NCBI RefSeq assembly: GCF_026719705.1
Contig: NZ_JAPPRR010000001.1
Span: forward strand, 310,001 to 374,000
Direction of reading: 5' to 3'
DNA length: 64,000 nt
From: Pseudokordiimonas caeni
GTDB lineage: Bacteria > Pseudomonadota > Alphaproteobacteria > Sphingomonadales > Kordiimonadaceae
Made by a program: the position numbers and the translations under genes. The notes beneath the pieces were generated by a model that was not told where the DNA came from, did not search any database, and saw only the letters and a list, made by a program, of their open reading frames with translations. How positions within the stretch are numbered: position 1 is the stretch's first letter; each line of letters begins with the position of its first letter. This document shows, in pieces, positions 7,608 through 16,518 of this stretch.

Positions 7608-9197
7608 TCAGGACGCGGTATCGAGCTTGGCTTCCGTGCTGACCGTCACCGTCCGCTCGGGCGGGAAATCGAGGATGACCGTGGTGCCCGCACCCGGCGT
7701 GGAATCGATGGCAAGCTTGGCCTGATGCAATTTGGAAAGGGCGTCCACAATGGCAAGACCCAGGCCCAGCCCGCTTTGCTGTTCGCTCGTCCACACCGAG
7801 TGCAGCTTCGAGAAGCGCTCGACAGCGCGGGAAACGTCCTCCGGGCTCATGCCGCAGCCATTATCCGATACGGCAAGGCGGATACCCTGATCGCGCCGGA
7901 CATAGGCTTCCATGGTCACCCAGCCGCCGGGCTCGGTGAATTTGATACTGTTGGTGACAAGGTTGAGGATGATCTGCAACAGCCGCAGCCTGTCCCCCCA
8001 GAGAAGCGGCAGGTCCTTCTCGCACTCGATATAAAGCCGGATGTTCTTTTCCTTGGCCCGGGTGTGGGACATTGCCCGCACTTTCTCAAGCAGCGCGGTA
8101 ATTTCCAGTTCCTGCTCGCGCAGTTCCACAAGGCCAAGGTCGACGCGCGACATTTCAAGGATGTCGCCCACAAGTTCGTTGAGGAGTGAGCCTGCGTGGC
8201 TGATATAGCCTGCATAGCCCTTCAAACGCTCCTGATTGTCAGACGTGAAATCGAGGGTCTGGATCAGGCCCGCATAGCCGATGATGGCATTCAGCGGCGT
8301 GCGAAGTTCGTGGCTGAGGTTCGCCAGGAATTCCGTCTTGCTGCGGTTGGCCTCGGTCTCGCGCATCAGCGCTTCATTCATCCTGTCCTGCAGGTTGCTG
8401 ACATCGGTGAAGTCCTGCACCGACCCGATCACGAGGCGGGGGCGGCCAAGGTCGTTACGCTCCACCCGGCCGATCTGCCGCACGACACGGACCTTGCGGT
8501 CGCGGCGCATGATCCGATGCTGAATGTCATACTGGTCAATCTCGCCGGTGAGCACCCGGTCCACCGCTTCTTTGACCTTTTCCCGGTCATCGGGGTGGAT
8601 CATGCGGGCGACCTCGGTCATGCCCGGTGGTTCACTCGCACCATCGTATCCGCAAATGCGGTATACTTCGTCCGACCAGTAGAGGTCGCCGGTGGCGATA
8701 TTCCAGTCCCAGCTGCCCACATTGGCGAGTTGCTGTGCCATCAGGAAACGTGCCTCGGCATGGCGTAGCCGTGTGAGGGACGTTTTCAGCTCGGCTTCGC
8801 GCTGCACCAGCAGGGAATGCGCCTGCTTCAGTGGGGTCATGTCGGTCATGATCACACCGAAAAGCAGCTCGCCGCCTGTGTCGCTTTTAACGATCGACGT
8901 GCCAACAGCGCGGGTCTCGCCGCTTTTGGTCAGAAGGGGCAGGGCATCGCGTTGGCCCATCAGATAGATCGGTGCGCCGCTACTGGCATGATTGGCGAAG
9001 TGGTGGGCGTGTTGCTGGCGAAGGTCCGTCGGGACCAGCTTTTCAAAATGGTGGCCGACGAGTTCATCTTGCGCGTAACCAGTCATTTCCGACGCGCCGG
9101 GGTTGGCATAGCGGATGATGCCGCCAGCATCGATCAGATAGAAGGCGTTCGGGGCAAGCCCTACGAGGCGGGCGATGATTTCGTCAACTTCACTCAT
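7608..9197 (-). CDS. PAS-domain sensor histidine kinase, soluble
   Basis: A 529-residue hybrid-free histidine kinase without transmembrane segments. Residues about 10-120 form a PAS domain (YLIDAGGIIRYANPGASEMTGY), about 155-270 a second PAS/PAC domain (YWSDEVYRICGYDG), then a short coil and the HisKA dimerisation helix with phospho-acceptor His296 in NLSHELRTPLNA. The ATP-binding domain follows with the N box, DNGCGM and GLGLGLAIVDA. It should sense a cytoplasmic signal and phosphorylate a response regulator, but none is encoded nearby, so it is an orphan kinase. It starts 28 bp after the Crp-family gene and is probably co-transcribed with it. Confidence 0.92.
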   Translation of the reverse strand: MSEVDEIIARLVGLAPNAFYLIDAGGIIRYANPGASEMTGYAQDELVGHHFEKLVPTDLRQQHAHHFANHASSGAPIYLMGQRDALPLLTKSGETRAVGTSIVKSDTGGELLFGVIMTDMTPLKQAHSLLVQREAELKTSLTRLRHAEARFLMAQQLANVGSWDWNIATGDLYWSDEVYRICGYDGASEPPGMTEVARMIHPDDREKVKEAVDRVLTGEIDQYDIQHRIMRRDRKVRVVRQIGRVERNDLGRPRLVIGSVQDFTDVSNLQDRMNEALMRETEANRSKTEFLANLSHELRTPLNAIIGYAGLIQTLDFTSDNQERLKGYAGYISHAGSLLNELVGDILEMSRVDLGLVELREQELEITALLEKVRAMSHTRAKEKNIRLYIECEKDLPLLWGDRLRLLQIILNLVTNSIKFTEPGGWVTMEAYVRRDQGIRLAVSDNGCGMSPEDVSRAVERFSKLHSVWTSEQQSGLGLGLAIVDALSKLHQAKLAIDSTPGAGTTVILDFPPERTVTVSTEAKLDTAS

Positions 9198-9225
9198 AAT
9201 GATCCACCCCTGAAGATCATCCGTC

Positions 9226-9975
9226 TTAAAACAGGCCCATGGCCTTCAAGTCCTGCAGTGCCTCGCTGATCGGCGCAGGGTCGAGAATGGTAATCAGTCT
9301 GTCTGTCCGCACCAGTGTGCCGGCCTGTTCAAGTTCCCGGAATGTGCGGCTTGTCTGCGCTTTCGATAGGCCGTTGATGAGGCCTATTTCCGTTTGGGTC
9401 ATGCCAAGGGGGATGGTGTCGCCCGCCTGCGGGAAGGAACTGCGGTGGCTGCGCAACCACAATTCTGCCAGAAAGGCGACAAGCTTGGATTGCGCATCGC
9501 CGAAATTGGTGATCGTGCCCCGGAGCGAGCATTTCTGGATTGAATTCAGCAGTTCCTGCATAAGCGCGGGATAGAGCGATGGTTGCGTGTCCAGAAGCGC
9601 GAAGAGCTGCGCGCGGGGCAGGGCCATTGCCGTTACCTTGTTGAGCGCCATCAGATTCACCCGCACATCACCGGGCACCAGAACGCGTGCCGGGGCGAAG
9701 TCGCCAGCCACAAAAAGTTGCGGATAGAAGGTGCGGCCACAGGGCAGGTCGACATAACAGACGGCGCAACCACTGCGGATGAGATACACGGTATCGAGTG
9801 GCGAACGGCAAGTTGCAATGACGGTGCGACGGTCAAAGGAAACTTCCTTGCCATGTGCACAGGCAATATTGGCCAAGTCATCATGGGTAGGGCATGGATG
9901 ACGAAGACTTGCCTCTTTTACACCTTGGGTTGCAAACAACGCCGGAATTCCCGTTAAAATCGGCCACTTTACCAA
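9226..9975 (-). CDS. Crp/Fnr family transcriptional regulator
   Basis: Up to 249 residues: a cyclic-nucleotide-binding-like beta barrel (about 40-160), a long dimer helix and a C-terminal winged HTH (MTQTEIGLINGLSKAQTSRTF) of the HTH_Crp_2 type. The N-terminal half is rich in cysteine (HPCP, IAC, ATC, SGCAVC, LPC), unusual for a cAMP sensor and suggestive of redox or metal sensing, though the spacing is not that of classical Fnr. The longest frame opens with TTG at 9975; other start codons downstream (a TTG in the ALFATQ region, for example) are possible, so the start is uncertain. A dyad at 9993-10009 lies just upstream and may be its own operator. Confidence 0.82.
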   Translation of the reverse strand: MVKWPILTGIPALFATQGVKEASLRHPCPTHDDLANIACAHGKEVSFDRRTVIATCRSPLDTVYLIRSGCAVCYVDLPCGRTFYPQLFVAGDFAPARVLVPGDVRVNLMALNKVTAMALPRAQLFALLDTQPSLYPALMQELLNSIQKCSLRGTITNFGDAQSKLVAFLAELWLRSHRSSFPQAGDTIPLGMTQTEIGLINGLSKAQTSRTFRELEQAGTLVRTDRLITILDPAPISEALQDLKAMGLF

Positions 9976-9984
9976 CTCGGATAC

Positions 9985-10009
9985 AAGGCTAGAGCCTTAT
10001 ATAAAGGCT
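9985..10009. promoter_or_regulatory. Dyad upstream of the Crp-family gene
   Basis: AGCCTTATATAAAGGCT at 9993-10009 is a perfect inverted repeat (6-bp arms, 5-bp AT spacer), and a further AAGGCT copy stands at 9985-9990. It lies 18-34 bp before the longest possible start of the regulator gene, where autoregulation would act. Function is inferred. Confidence 0.4.
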
Positions 10010-10100
10010 AAATCCCTGCACACCCTCCATACAATTTTGGTTTCATTTGGAACATGCGTCCCGTTGCCGCGGATGGTGCCGGGCTTGCATTCATGGGAGA

Positions 10101-10134
10101 TTGACTATAAATATTTTAGTCAGCTAAAAATATT
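10101..10134. promoter_or_regulatory. TetR promoter with nested operator dyads
   Basis: TTGACT at 10101-10106 is a -35-like element. It is followed by TTTTAG-TCAG-CTAAAA (10114-10129), a perfect 6-bp dyad extended on both sides by AATA/TATT, and overlapped by TGACTA...TAGTCA. A related dyad recurs in front of the receptor gene at 10825-10838. Autoregulation by the TetR protein encoded at 10158 is the simplest reading. Confidence 0.55.
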
Positions 10135-10157
10135 GAGATAAGGTCCGGAATTTCCCC

Positions 10158-10781
10158 ATGACAGGCTTGCGTGAACAGCAGAAGGCGCAGCGCCGCCGCC
10201 AGATTGAAGTGGCGGCTGCTGAACTCTTCGTCGAAAAAGGCTTTGCCGATGCCACCATCGAGGAGATCGCGCGCCGCGCGATGGTCTCGGCGCCGACCGT
10301 TTATAATTATTACGGTACGAAGGGGGATCTGCTGCTGGCGCTGGTGGCGCGCGGCGAGGAAGGCATCGCAGCCCACATGCCGGATTTCGAGGCGCGAGCA
10401 GCGGTCGAGGAACCGGTCGATCTTGTCACCGCCGTGATCGTTTCGAACGTGCGCGACACGCTTTCTGCCCTGTCGCGCGAGCTTTGGGGGCATGTCGTGG
10501 CGTTTGTCGCCACCTCGCCGGACCCGGAAGTCGCCCCCAAGTATCTGAACACCATCGCCGGCGGGCTGGCGGCCGCCATCGAATCCGTGCTCAAGGCCTA
10601 TCAGGCGACAGGGCGGGTCATTGATGCCGTGAACGCGCGCGAAACCGCCTATATGCTGACCCGGCTGGAGCGGATTCATTTCCTGAATTTCGTCTATCTG
10701 AAATCCATGACGATTGAAGCGCTGGAGGCGGCGATTGCAGCGGACGTGGCCGTGGTGGTGGCCGGGATCACCCGGTCTTGA
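10158..10781 (+). CDS. TetR/AcrR family transcriptional regulator
   Basis: A 207-residue one-domain repressor. The N-terminal HTH is typical (ATIEEIARRAMVSAPTVYNYY followed by GTKGDLL), and the helical C-terminal ligand domain is unassigned. It is transcribed in the same direction as the TonB receptor operon that begins 111 bp downstream. Matching dyads precede both its own gene and the receptor gene, so it probably represses both and is released by the compound, or a breakdown product, handled by the operon. The effector is unknown. Confidence 0.9.
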   Translation: MTGLREQQKAQRRRQIEVAAAELFVEKGFADATIEEIARRAMVSAPTVYNYYGTKGDLLLALVARGEEGIAAHMPDFEARAAVEEPVDLVTAVIVSNVRDTLSALSRELWGHVVAFVATSPDPEVAPKYLNTIAGGLAAAIESVLKAYQATGRVIDAVNARETAYMLTRLERIHFLNFVYLKSMTIEALEAAIAADVAVVVAGITRS

Positions 10782-10824
10782 TACGACGAGTAATCCTGGA
10801 AAATATATTACCGAACAAAATTAG

Positions 10825-10858
10825 TTTAGTTGACTATAAAAAAATAGCCTGCCATATT
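10825..10858. promoter_or_regulatory. Promoter and TetR operator of the receptor operon
   Basis: TTTAG-TTGA-CTATA at 10825-10838 resembles the dyad in front of the TetR gene, and the two regions share TTGACTATAAA. TTGACT (10830-10835) and CATATT (10853-10858) are 17 bp apart and look like -35 and -10 boxes, so the operator would cover the -35 box. A GGGAGGAAAAATC ribosome site precedes the ATG at 10893. Confidence 0.55.
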
Positions 10859-10892
10859 TTCTTCACGTGGGCACCTTACGGGAGGAAAAATC

Positions 10893-13259
10893 ATGGCCAT
10901 CAAGGCTTGTCATAAGCTCAGTCTCGCGCTCGCCGGTTCAACGGCAGCAATCGCACTTCTCGCCGGGGCACCTGTAGCCCATGCGGACGACGATGTAACC
11001 TTCGAAGAAATCACCGTCACGGCGTCGCGCCGGGCGGAACGTATTCAGGATATTCCCTACAATATTTCAGCGGTGACCGGCAGCACGATCGAGCGTGCCA
11101 ACATGCTGGATTCGGCCGAACTTCTGCGCTCGGTTTCCGGCGTCACGGTCGCTGATCGCGGCCCGCGCAACGCAAGTGCGGTGAACAGCATCCGTATCCG
11201 CGGCCTTAACGTGGATAGTTCTGTGCTCGGTGACTATGCCGTTTCGGCTGCCGCTTCCGTTTCCACCTATCTTGGCGATACCCCGCTTTTTGCGAACCTC
11301 CTGTTGAAGGATCTGGCGCGGGTCGAAGTACTGCGCGGGCCGCAGGGCACGCTTTATGGTTCGGGCGCGCTTGGCGGTACGGTCCGCTATATCCCGAACA
11401 AGCCGGATACGGCCGAATTCACCGGTCAGGTGGCAGGCTCGATGAGCAAGGTGAAGGGTTCGGACAGTGTCGGCTGGACGGGTGACCTGACGCTTAACGT
11501 ACCGCTCTCTGACAAGCTCGCCTTCCGTGCCACCGGCGCGCGTCAGGATTTCCCGGGTCTCACCGACTATGTGAATGTGTATGAGCTGGATGCGAACGGG
11601 GCGCCGGTTGCACCCAATGGCATCCTGTCGCCGGACGCTTCCTACAAAAAGGTTGAAGACGCCGACACCTACGATGTCTGGTTTGGTCGTGCGGCCCTGA
11701 TGTTCAAGCCGTCTGATACGGTCGAGATCACGGCAAGCTATATGCGCCAGTCCGACGATATTGGTGGCCGCCGTGCTGAAACGGTCGGCAAGGATGGTTT
11801 CGGCAACACCTACGGCCGCTATGAAGTGGGCTCGGTGCAGCTTGAACCCGCTGAAGCGGATGTTGAGATGATGGCACTTGAAGCCAGTATCGACCTCGGC
11901 TTCGCGACGCTCACCTCCTCCACCAGCCACTATGATGTGGACGGCTGGAGCTCGAGTGAAAACACGGGCTTCTACGCACAGGCCGGGTGGCTCGGCTTCT
12001 ACTACAACTTCGCGCGCCCGATGGCGACGGCCTACCGCACCTATTATGACAAGGCCTTCGTGCAGGAAGTGCGGCTGGTGTCGGAAGGATCCGGCCCCAT
12101 CCAGTATGTCGTCGGCCTTTACTATCAGGATCAGGACCGGCAATCGACGCAGCAGAGCTTCCTGCCCGGTGCCTTTGAATATCTTGATGCGCTTTATGGC
12201 CCCGGCATCACTTGGGCGAACCCGAACAATCAGGACTTCGAATATAGCCTGACCGAGAATTTCAAGCAGAAGGCCGTTTACGGCGAACTGACCTGGGCGC
12301 TCAGCGAGAATTTCGATGTGACGGGCGGTGTGCGTTGGTTCGATAACGACAGCACGTCCACGTCCTATATGGACCTGCCTTTCTATGTCGGGCTTTTCAC
12401 CCCTCTTGATGGCGCCCCCATCGAAGGCGGTGAAAGCAAGGCGATCTTCAAGGCGAATGCGACCTACCACCTGTCGGATGACAGCCTCGTTTACGCGACC
12501 TTCAGCCAAGGTTATCGGCGTGGCGGCGTGAATGCAGTACCGACGAGCGGCAATTTCGCTGAAGACCCGGCGTGGGTGGTTTACGAACCCGATACGGTCG
12601 ATAACTATGAGCTTGGCTTCAAGGGCTCGGCCGATGGCCTGCGCTACACTGCCAGCGTCTTCTATGTTGACTGGTCCAATCCGCAGCTCAACACCTCGAC
12701 CCCCAACTGGGGCTTCTTCGCGGTGGCAAACGGCGACAAGGCGTCAACCAAAGGGGTGGAACTGGAGCTTGAAGGCCAGATCGGCACCAGCCTCAACTAT
12801 ACGGTCGGCTATGCCTTTGCGGACGCCAAGCTGAAGGATGACTTCATCTCGCCGACCGGCGCCAATTATGCGCCCGATGGCACGCGGCTGCCGTCTTCGC
12901 CGAAGCATATGTTCAATGTGGCGCTGACCCATACCCATCCGGTTTCCGAGACCATGACGCTGATCAGCCGGGTGGATGGCTATATGCAGTCGAAGGTCAG
13001 GAACACCATCGGCACCACCAGCAGCCTCACCCGCGATATCGGCGGCTATGGCATCTGGAACGGTTCGGTGACGCTGGCGATGGAGAATATCGATATCTCC
13101 ATCTGGCTCAAAAACGCCTTCAATGCACGGGGCGTGAGTGGTGTGTTCACCAACGCCTATATGGGCACGGCGCCGAGCGAAGGCTATTACGGCAACGGCT
13201 CCAAGGAGCAGATCGCCCTGCCGCGTACCTTCGGCCTCTCGGCCACCTACCGCTTCTGA
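10893..13259 (+). CDS. TonB-dependent outer-membrane receptor
   Basis: 788 residues with a signal peptide ending near APVAHA, a TonB-box-like EEITVTASRR and a plug domain containing RGLNVDSSVLGDYAVS and VEVLRGPQGTLYGSGALGG. A 22-stranded barrel follows, ending in the aromatic terminus ATYRF expected for outer-membrane insertion. It belongs to the sphingomonad/caulobacterial type related to FecA-like receptors and imports an unknown ligand energised by TonB. It is first in a run with a TPR-sulfotransferase, an SxxK hydrolase, an MFS permease and a nitrilase, under a TetR regulator. That company argues for an organic nutrient instead of a siderophore. Confidence 0.93.
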   Translation: MAIKACHKLSLALAGSTAAIALLAGAPVAHADDDVTFEEITVTASRRAERIQDIPYNISAVTGSTIERANMLDSAELLRSVSGVTVADRGPRNASAVNSIRIRGLNVDSSVLGDYAVSAAASVSTYLGDTPLFANLLLKDLARVEVLRGPQGTLYGSGALGGTVRYIPNKPDTAEFTGQVAGSMSKVKGSDSVGWTGDLTLNVPLSDKLAFRATGARQDFPGLTDYVNVYELDANGAPVAPNGILSPDASYKKVEDADTYDVWFGRAALMFKPSDTVEITASYMRQSDDIGGRRAETVGKDGFGNTYGRYEVGSVQLEPAEADVEMMALEASIDLGFATLTSSTSHYDVDGWSSSENTGFYAQAGWLGFYYNFARPMATAYRTYYDKAFVQEVRLVSEGSGPIQYVVGLYYQDQDRQSTQQSFLPGAFEYLDALYGPGITWANPNNQDFEYSLTENFKQKAVYGELTWALSENFDVTGGVRWFDNDSTSTSYMDLPFYVGLFTPLDGAPIEGGESKAIFKANATYHLSDDSLVYATFSQGYRRGGVNAVPTSGNFAEDPAWVVYEPDTVDNYELGFKGSADGLRYTASVFYVDWSNPQLNTSTPNWGFFAVANGDKASTKGVELELEGQIGTSLNYTVGYAFADAKLKDDFISPTGANYAPDGTRLPSSPKHMFNVALTHTHPVSETMTLISRVDGYMQSKVRNTIGTTSSLTRDIGGYGIWNGSVTLAMENIDISIWLKNAFNARGVSGVFTNAYMGTAPSEGYYGNGSKEQIALPRTFGLSATYRF

Positions 13260-13271
13260 GGAAGCCAACAG

Positions 13272-13318
13272 AAGACGGGTCTGCCGGCGCTGCTTGCCGG
13301 CAACGGCCGATCCGTCTT
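13272..13318 (+). other. Intergenic nested hairpin between receptor and sulfotransferase genes
   Basis: AAGACGG (13272-13278) pairs with CCGTCTT (13312-13318), and inside it GCCGGC (13283-13288) pairs with GCCGGC (13296-13301). Few T residues follow, so it is more likely an mRNA-stabilising or partial attenuating element than a full terminator. A comparable hairpin is found between the other receptor/sulfotransferase pair at 43471-43494. Confidence 0.5.
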
Positions 13319-13348
13319 TAATCAGGCTAACCGGAGCGAAAACCAGCC

Positions 13349-14917
13349 ATGCATCCTGCCCTCAAACCCATCGACGACATGCTCCGCCGCCGCGATATCG
13401 CGGGGGCGGCCGCCGGGCTTGAGGCTTTCATGGCTCGCTCGCCCGACGTCGCCGAGGCGCACCTGATGGCGGGCCGGCTCGCGCAGATGCAGGCAGATTT
13501 CGCGGGCATGCGGGAAGCAGCAGGGCAGGCTGAACGGCTTGCCCCCGGCCATCCGGTCGCCAGCCTGATGGGGATCGAGGCGCGCATTCATCTGGGCGAA
13601 ATTGCCGAAGCATCGGAACGGCTTGGCAAGCTGGAGCCTCTGGCCGCCGGGAATCCTGTGATGCTGCAGCATATCGCCGAGTTTTATACGCAGGCTGGTC
13701 GGCACGCCGACGCTGACAGTGTTTACAAGGCGGCGCTTGCGATCACGCCGGATGACCCGCGGCTTTTGTTCAATGCGGCGACGGCGGCCTTGTCGCTCGG
13801 GCGGATCGACGCGGCGGAAGCCTTGCTCGACCGCGCCATCGAGATCAATCCTTCGGATGGCGACGCCTGGTATAACCGCGCCACGCTCCGCACATGGACG
13901 TCTGACAACAATCATATCGCCGCGCTTGAAGGCTGGCTGAAAACCGGCCCTGCGCAGTCGCCCCGCGCCGTGCCCGTTCATTATGCACTCGCCAAGGAAT
14001 ATGAGGACACAGGTGACCACGCCGCGGCCTTCCGTCATCTGCAGGCAGGCGGCGACTTGCGGGCCGCGCACATGCGCTACAATCTTCTGGCGGATACCGA
14101 CGCCATGGCGCTGATCGCCAGTACCTTTGACGCCGATTTTGCGGCAGGTGTTCCCGCCATGAGCGATGAACCCGGCCCGGTTTTCATCCTCGGCCTGCCG
14201 CGCACGGGCACCACGCTCATGGAGCGCATGCTGGCGGCGCATGACAAGGTCGAAAGCCTTGGCGAGATCAACGATTTTGCCTTTGCCCTGATCGCAGAAG
14301 CCGGCCCCGCCCAAGGCAAATCTGACCTCATTGCCCGCACGCGTGACATGGATCACGCGGCGCTCGGCGCCCGGTATCTGCGCACCAGCGCGGGCAGGGG
14401 GTCGGGCAAGGCCTACCGGATCGACAAGACGCCGTCGAATTTCCTGTATCTTGGACTGATTGCCAAGGCGCTGCCCTCCGCACGGATCATCCATCTGCGC
14501 CGTCACCCGATGGATACCTGCTTTGCTATCTACAAGACGCTCTTCCGCATGGGATATCCGTGGAGCTACCGGCTCGCCGATATTGCAGATTATTATGTGG
14601 CCTACAGCCGCTTGATGGATCACTGGCGGACGGTGATGCCCGGTCGCTTCCTTGACATGGACTATGAAGCCCTTGTCGCGGATCCGGAAGGCGAAAGCCG
14701 CCGCCTCAGTGCCCATCTCGGGCTCGACTGGTCGTCCGCCATCCTCGATTTCCACCGGAGCGACGCGCCGTCGACGACGGCGAGTGCCGTGCAGGTGCGC
14801 CGCCCGGTTTACAAAAGCTCGGTAGGCAAGTGGCAGCATTATGCGCGCGAACTTGCGCCCTTGGCCGAACGCCTGCAGGCGGCGGGGATCGATATCGGCG
14901 AAGGGGCCGTGGCATGA
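13349..14917 (+). CDS. TPR-repeat sulfotransferase family protein
   Basis: 522 residues. The first 250 or so are tetratricopeptide-like helical repeats (DAWYNRATLR, HYALAKEYED). From about 278 a sulfotransferase domain begins with the PAPS 5'-phosphosulfate loop FILGLPRTGTTLMERMLAAH. The 3'-phosphate segment IIHLRRHPMDTCFAIY and a KxxxGKWQHY-like C-terminal motif follow. No signal peptide is seen, so it is cytoplasmic. Such fusions often sit beside TonB-dependent receptors in alphaproteobacteria, as here, but neither acceptor nor role is established. The gene is 89 bp after the receptor and overlaps the next gene by four bases (ATGA). The second copy in this window (41430-43445) is longer by a larger TPR region. 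Confidence 0.88.
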   Translation: MHPALKPIDDMLRRRDIAGAAAGLEAFMARSPDVAEAHLMAGRLAQMQADFAGMREAAGQAERLAPGHPVASLMGIEARIHLGEIAEASERLGKLEPLAAGNPVMLQHIAEFYTQAGRHADADSVYKAALAITPDDPRLLFNAATAALSLGRIDAAEALLDRAIEINPSDGDAWYNRATLRTWTSDNNHIAALEGWLKTGPAQSPRAVPVHYALAKEYEDTGDHAAAFRHLQAGGDLRAAHMRYNLLADTDAMALIASTFDADFAAGVPAMSDEPGPVFILGLPRTGTTLMERMLAAHDKVESLGEINDFAFALIAEAGPAQGKSDLIARTRDMDHAALGARYLRTSAGRGSGKAYRIDKTPSNFLYLGLIAKALPSARIIHLRRHPMDTCFAIYKTLFRMGYPWSYRLADIADYYVAYSRLMDHWRTVMPGRFLDMDYEALVADPEGESRRLSAHLGLDWSSAILDFHRSDAPSTTASAVQVRRPVYKSSVGKWQHYARELAPLAERLQAAGIDIGEGAVA

Positions 14918-16518
14918 TCCGCGCGCTCACCCTTGCCCTGATGCTGGCGACTGTACCCGCCACTGCCAACCAACCTGCCATTCGCGCGCTACCGATGGAA
15001 ACCATGGGTATGGCAGGAGAGGCGCCTGCGCCCGAAACGCCGGTGAGCGGCATCCTGCGGCTTGGGGCAATCACCGGCGGCGGTTTCCAGAAGATCGTCG
15101 ATCTTGAAGGGTCTGCCGACAAGCCTGAGCTTGCCGTCCGGGCGCTGCCGGACATGGAAATCGCCCTCGTCTCGGATGGCCACGATCTGATCCCCGTGGT
15201 GCGTGGCATCCGTGAAGCAGCACATCCTTACTGGGACTATATCGTGGAGCCCGGCAAGACATGGCTGATCGAGCAAGGTGAAACCGTCCTGTCACTACCC
15301 TTCGCGCTGATCGAGAAGAATGCCAATTGCATCCACAACGGTGTGCTGATGGCATGGACCGGCAAGGACGGCGCCGTGGCGCGTGCGCGGGTGCAGATCG
15401 CCAGCGAAACCTGCCTCTATTTCAAGTTCAATCTTTGGGCGGAGGCCGAGGCTGACTGGCAGGCAGATCCGGTTGCCGGAGAGGCCGCAATCGCGCGCTG
15501 GCATGAGGAAAAAGCGGCAGCATTGCCAGTCCGGCCTGCCGCTGCGCTATCCGGTGTCGATCTCGCCCAGGCTGCCCTGATCCTGCCCGGCGACATGACG
15601 GCTTACGGCGCTGTGGTGGACGGCGTCCATTACACCGGCGGCTGCGCCACGCGCTTCGGCGCCTACCCTTATTGCGACGTGATGCCGGTACCCAGCTATT
15701 CCTTCGCCAAGACGCTCGTCGGCGGCCTTGGCCTGATGCGCCTCGAAGCCTTTGTGCCGGGCGCACGTGAAAAGCTGCTGACGGACCTTCTGCCCGAATG
15801 TGAGGCTTACGAGGGTGTCACGCTCGGGCATCTTCTCGATATGGCGACAGGCCATTACCGCTCGGCAAAGGCGGAAGCGGACGAGGCAGCGGCGGACTAT
15901 CTGCCTTTCTTCCTCGCCGCAACAGCCGCCGAAAAGACGGCTTTTGCCTGCGGTCATTTTCCGCGCCGTACTGGGCCCGGCAAACATTTCAGCTATCACA
16001 CCTCGGATACTTGGCTTCTGGGCGTCGCCATGCAGGCATTGTGGCGGCAGCATACGGGCGAGCCTGACGCCGATTTCTACGCGGACCTGATGGTGCCCCT
16101 GTGGCGCAAACTTGGCCTCAGCGCGCTTGCCGAAACCACGCGGCGGCTGGAGGGCATCCCCTTCACCGGATACGGCCTTGTGCTGCACGCCGGCGATATC
16201 GCGAAGCTCGCGCACTTGATGGCGGCTGGCGACAAGCAACTCGCGCCGGCTTTGCCCCAGGGCGCCGGGCTGCCGGCCGGTGACAAGTCACTGCGCTACG
16301 CACGCGGTTTCTGGCAATGGGATGCGGGCAGCGCCTTTGGCTGCAGGCAATCTGTGTGGCTGCCGTTCCTTTCAGGCTACGGCGGGCTCAGTGCCGTGCT
16401 GCTGCCGGACGGGGGTGCCTATTATTACATCAGCGACAGCGGCGTGCACCGTTTTGCGGGGCCGGTGATGGCGCTGGCCAACAAGGCTGAAATCTGTGGG
16501 GGAACGGGCGATGAGTGA
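14914..16518 (+). CDS. Secreted SxxK serine hydrolase (class C beta-lactamase-like) with unknown N-terminal domain
   Basis: 534 residues from an ATG overlapping the previous stop. A signal peptide (IRALTLALMLATVPATA) is followed by about 200 residues I do not recognise, containing paired cysteines. A beta-lactamase/DD-peptidase-like domain begins near 220: Ser263-Phe-Ala-Lys266 is the SxxK nucleophile and general-base pair, and FSYHTSDTWLLG gives the Tyr-x-Ser/Thr-type second motif. GYGGLSAVLLPDGG is in the place of the third. Family members act as esterases, D-amino-acid amidases, peptidases or lactamases in the periplasm. Placed between an outer-membrane receptor and an inner-membrane permease, it probably hydrolyses the imported substrate. 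The substrate is unknown; beta-lactam resistance is possible but not indicated. Confidence 0.75.
   Translation: MIRALTLALMLATVPATANQPAIRALPMETMGMAGEAPAPETPVSGILRLGAITGGGFQKIVDLEGSADKPELAVRALPDMEIALVSDGHDLIPVVRGIREAAHPYWDYIVEPGKTWLIEQGETVLSLPFALIEKNANCIHNGVLMAWTGKDGAVARARVQIASETCLYFKFNLWAEAEADWQADPVAGEAAIARWHEEKAAALPVRPAAALSGVDLAQAALILPGDMTAYGAVVDGVHYTGGCATRFGAYPYCDVMPVPSYSFAKTLVGGLGLMRLEAFVPGAREKLLTDLLPECEAYEGVTLGHLLDMATGHYRSAKAEADEAAADYLPFFLAATAAEKTAFACGHFPRRTGPGKHFSYHTSDTWLLGVAMQALWRQHTGEPDADFYADLMVPLWRKLGLSALAETTRRLEGIPFTGYGLVLHAGDIAKLAHLMAAGDKQLAPALPQGAGLPAGDKSLRYARGFWQWDAGSAFGCRQSVWLPFLSGYGGLSAVLLPDGGAYYYISDSGVHRFAGPVMALANKAEICGGTGDE

Noticed and set aside
11067-12509. 480-codon minus-strand frame inside the first receptor gene
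   Set aside because: Antisense shadow of an intact receptor.
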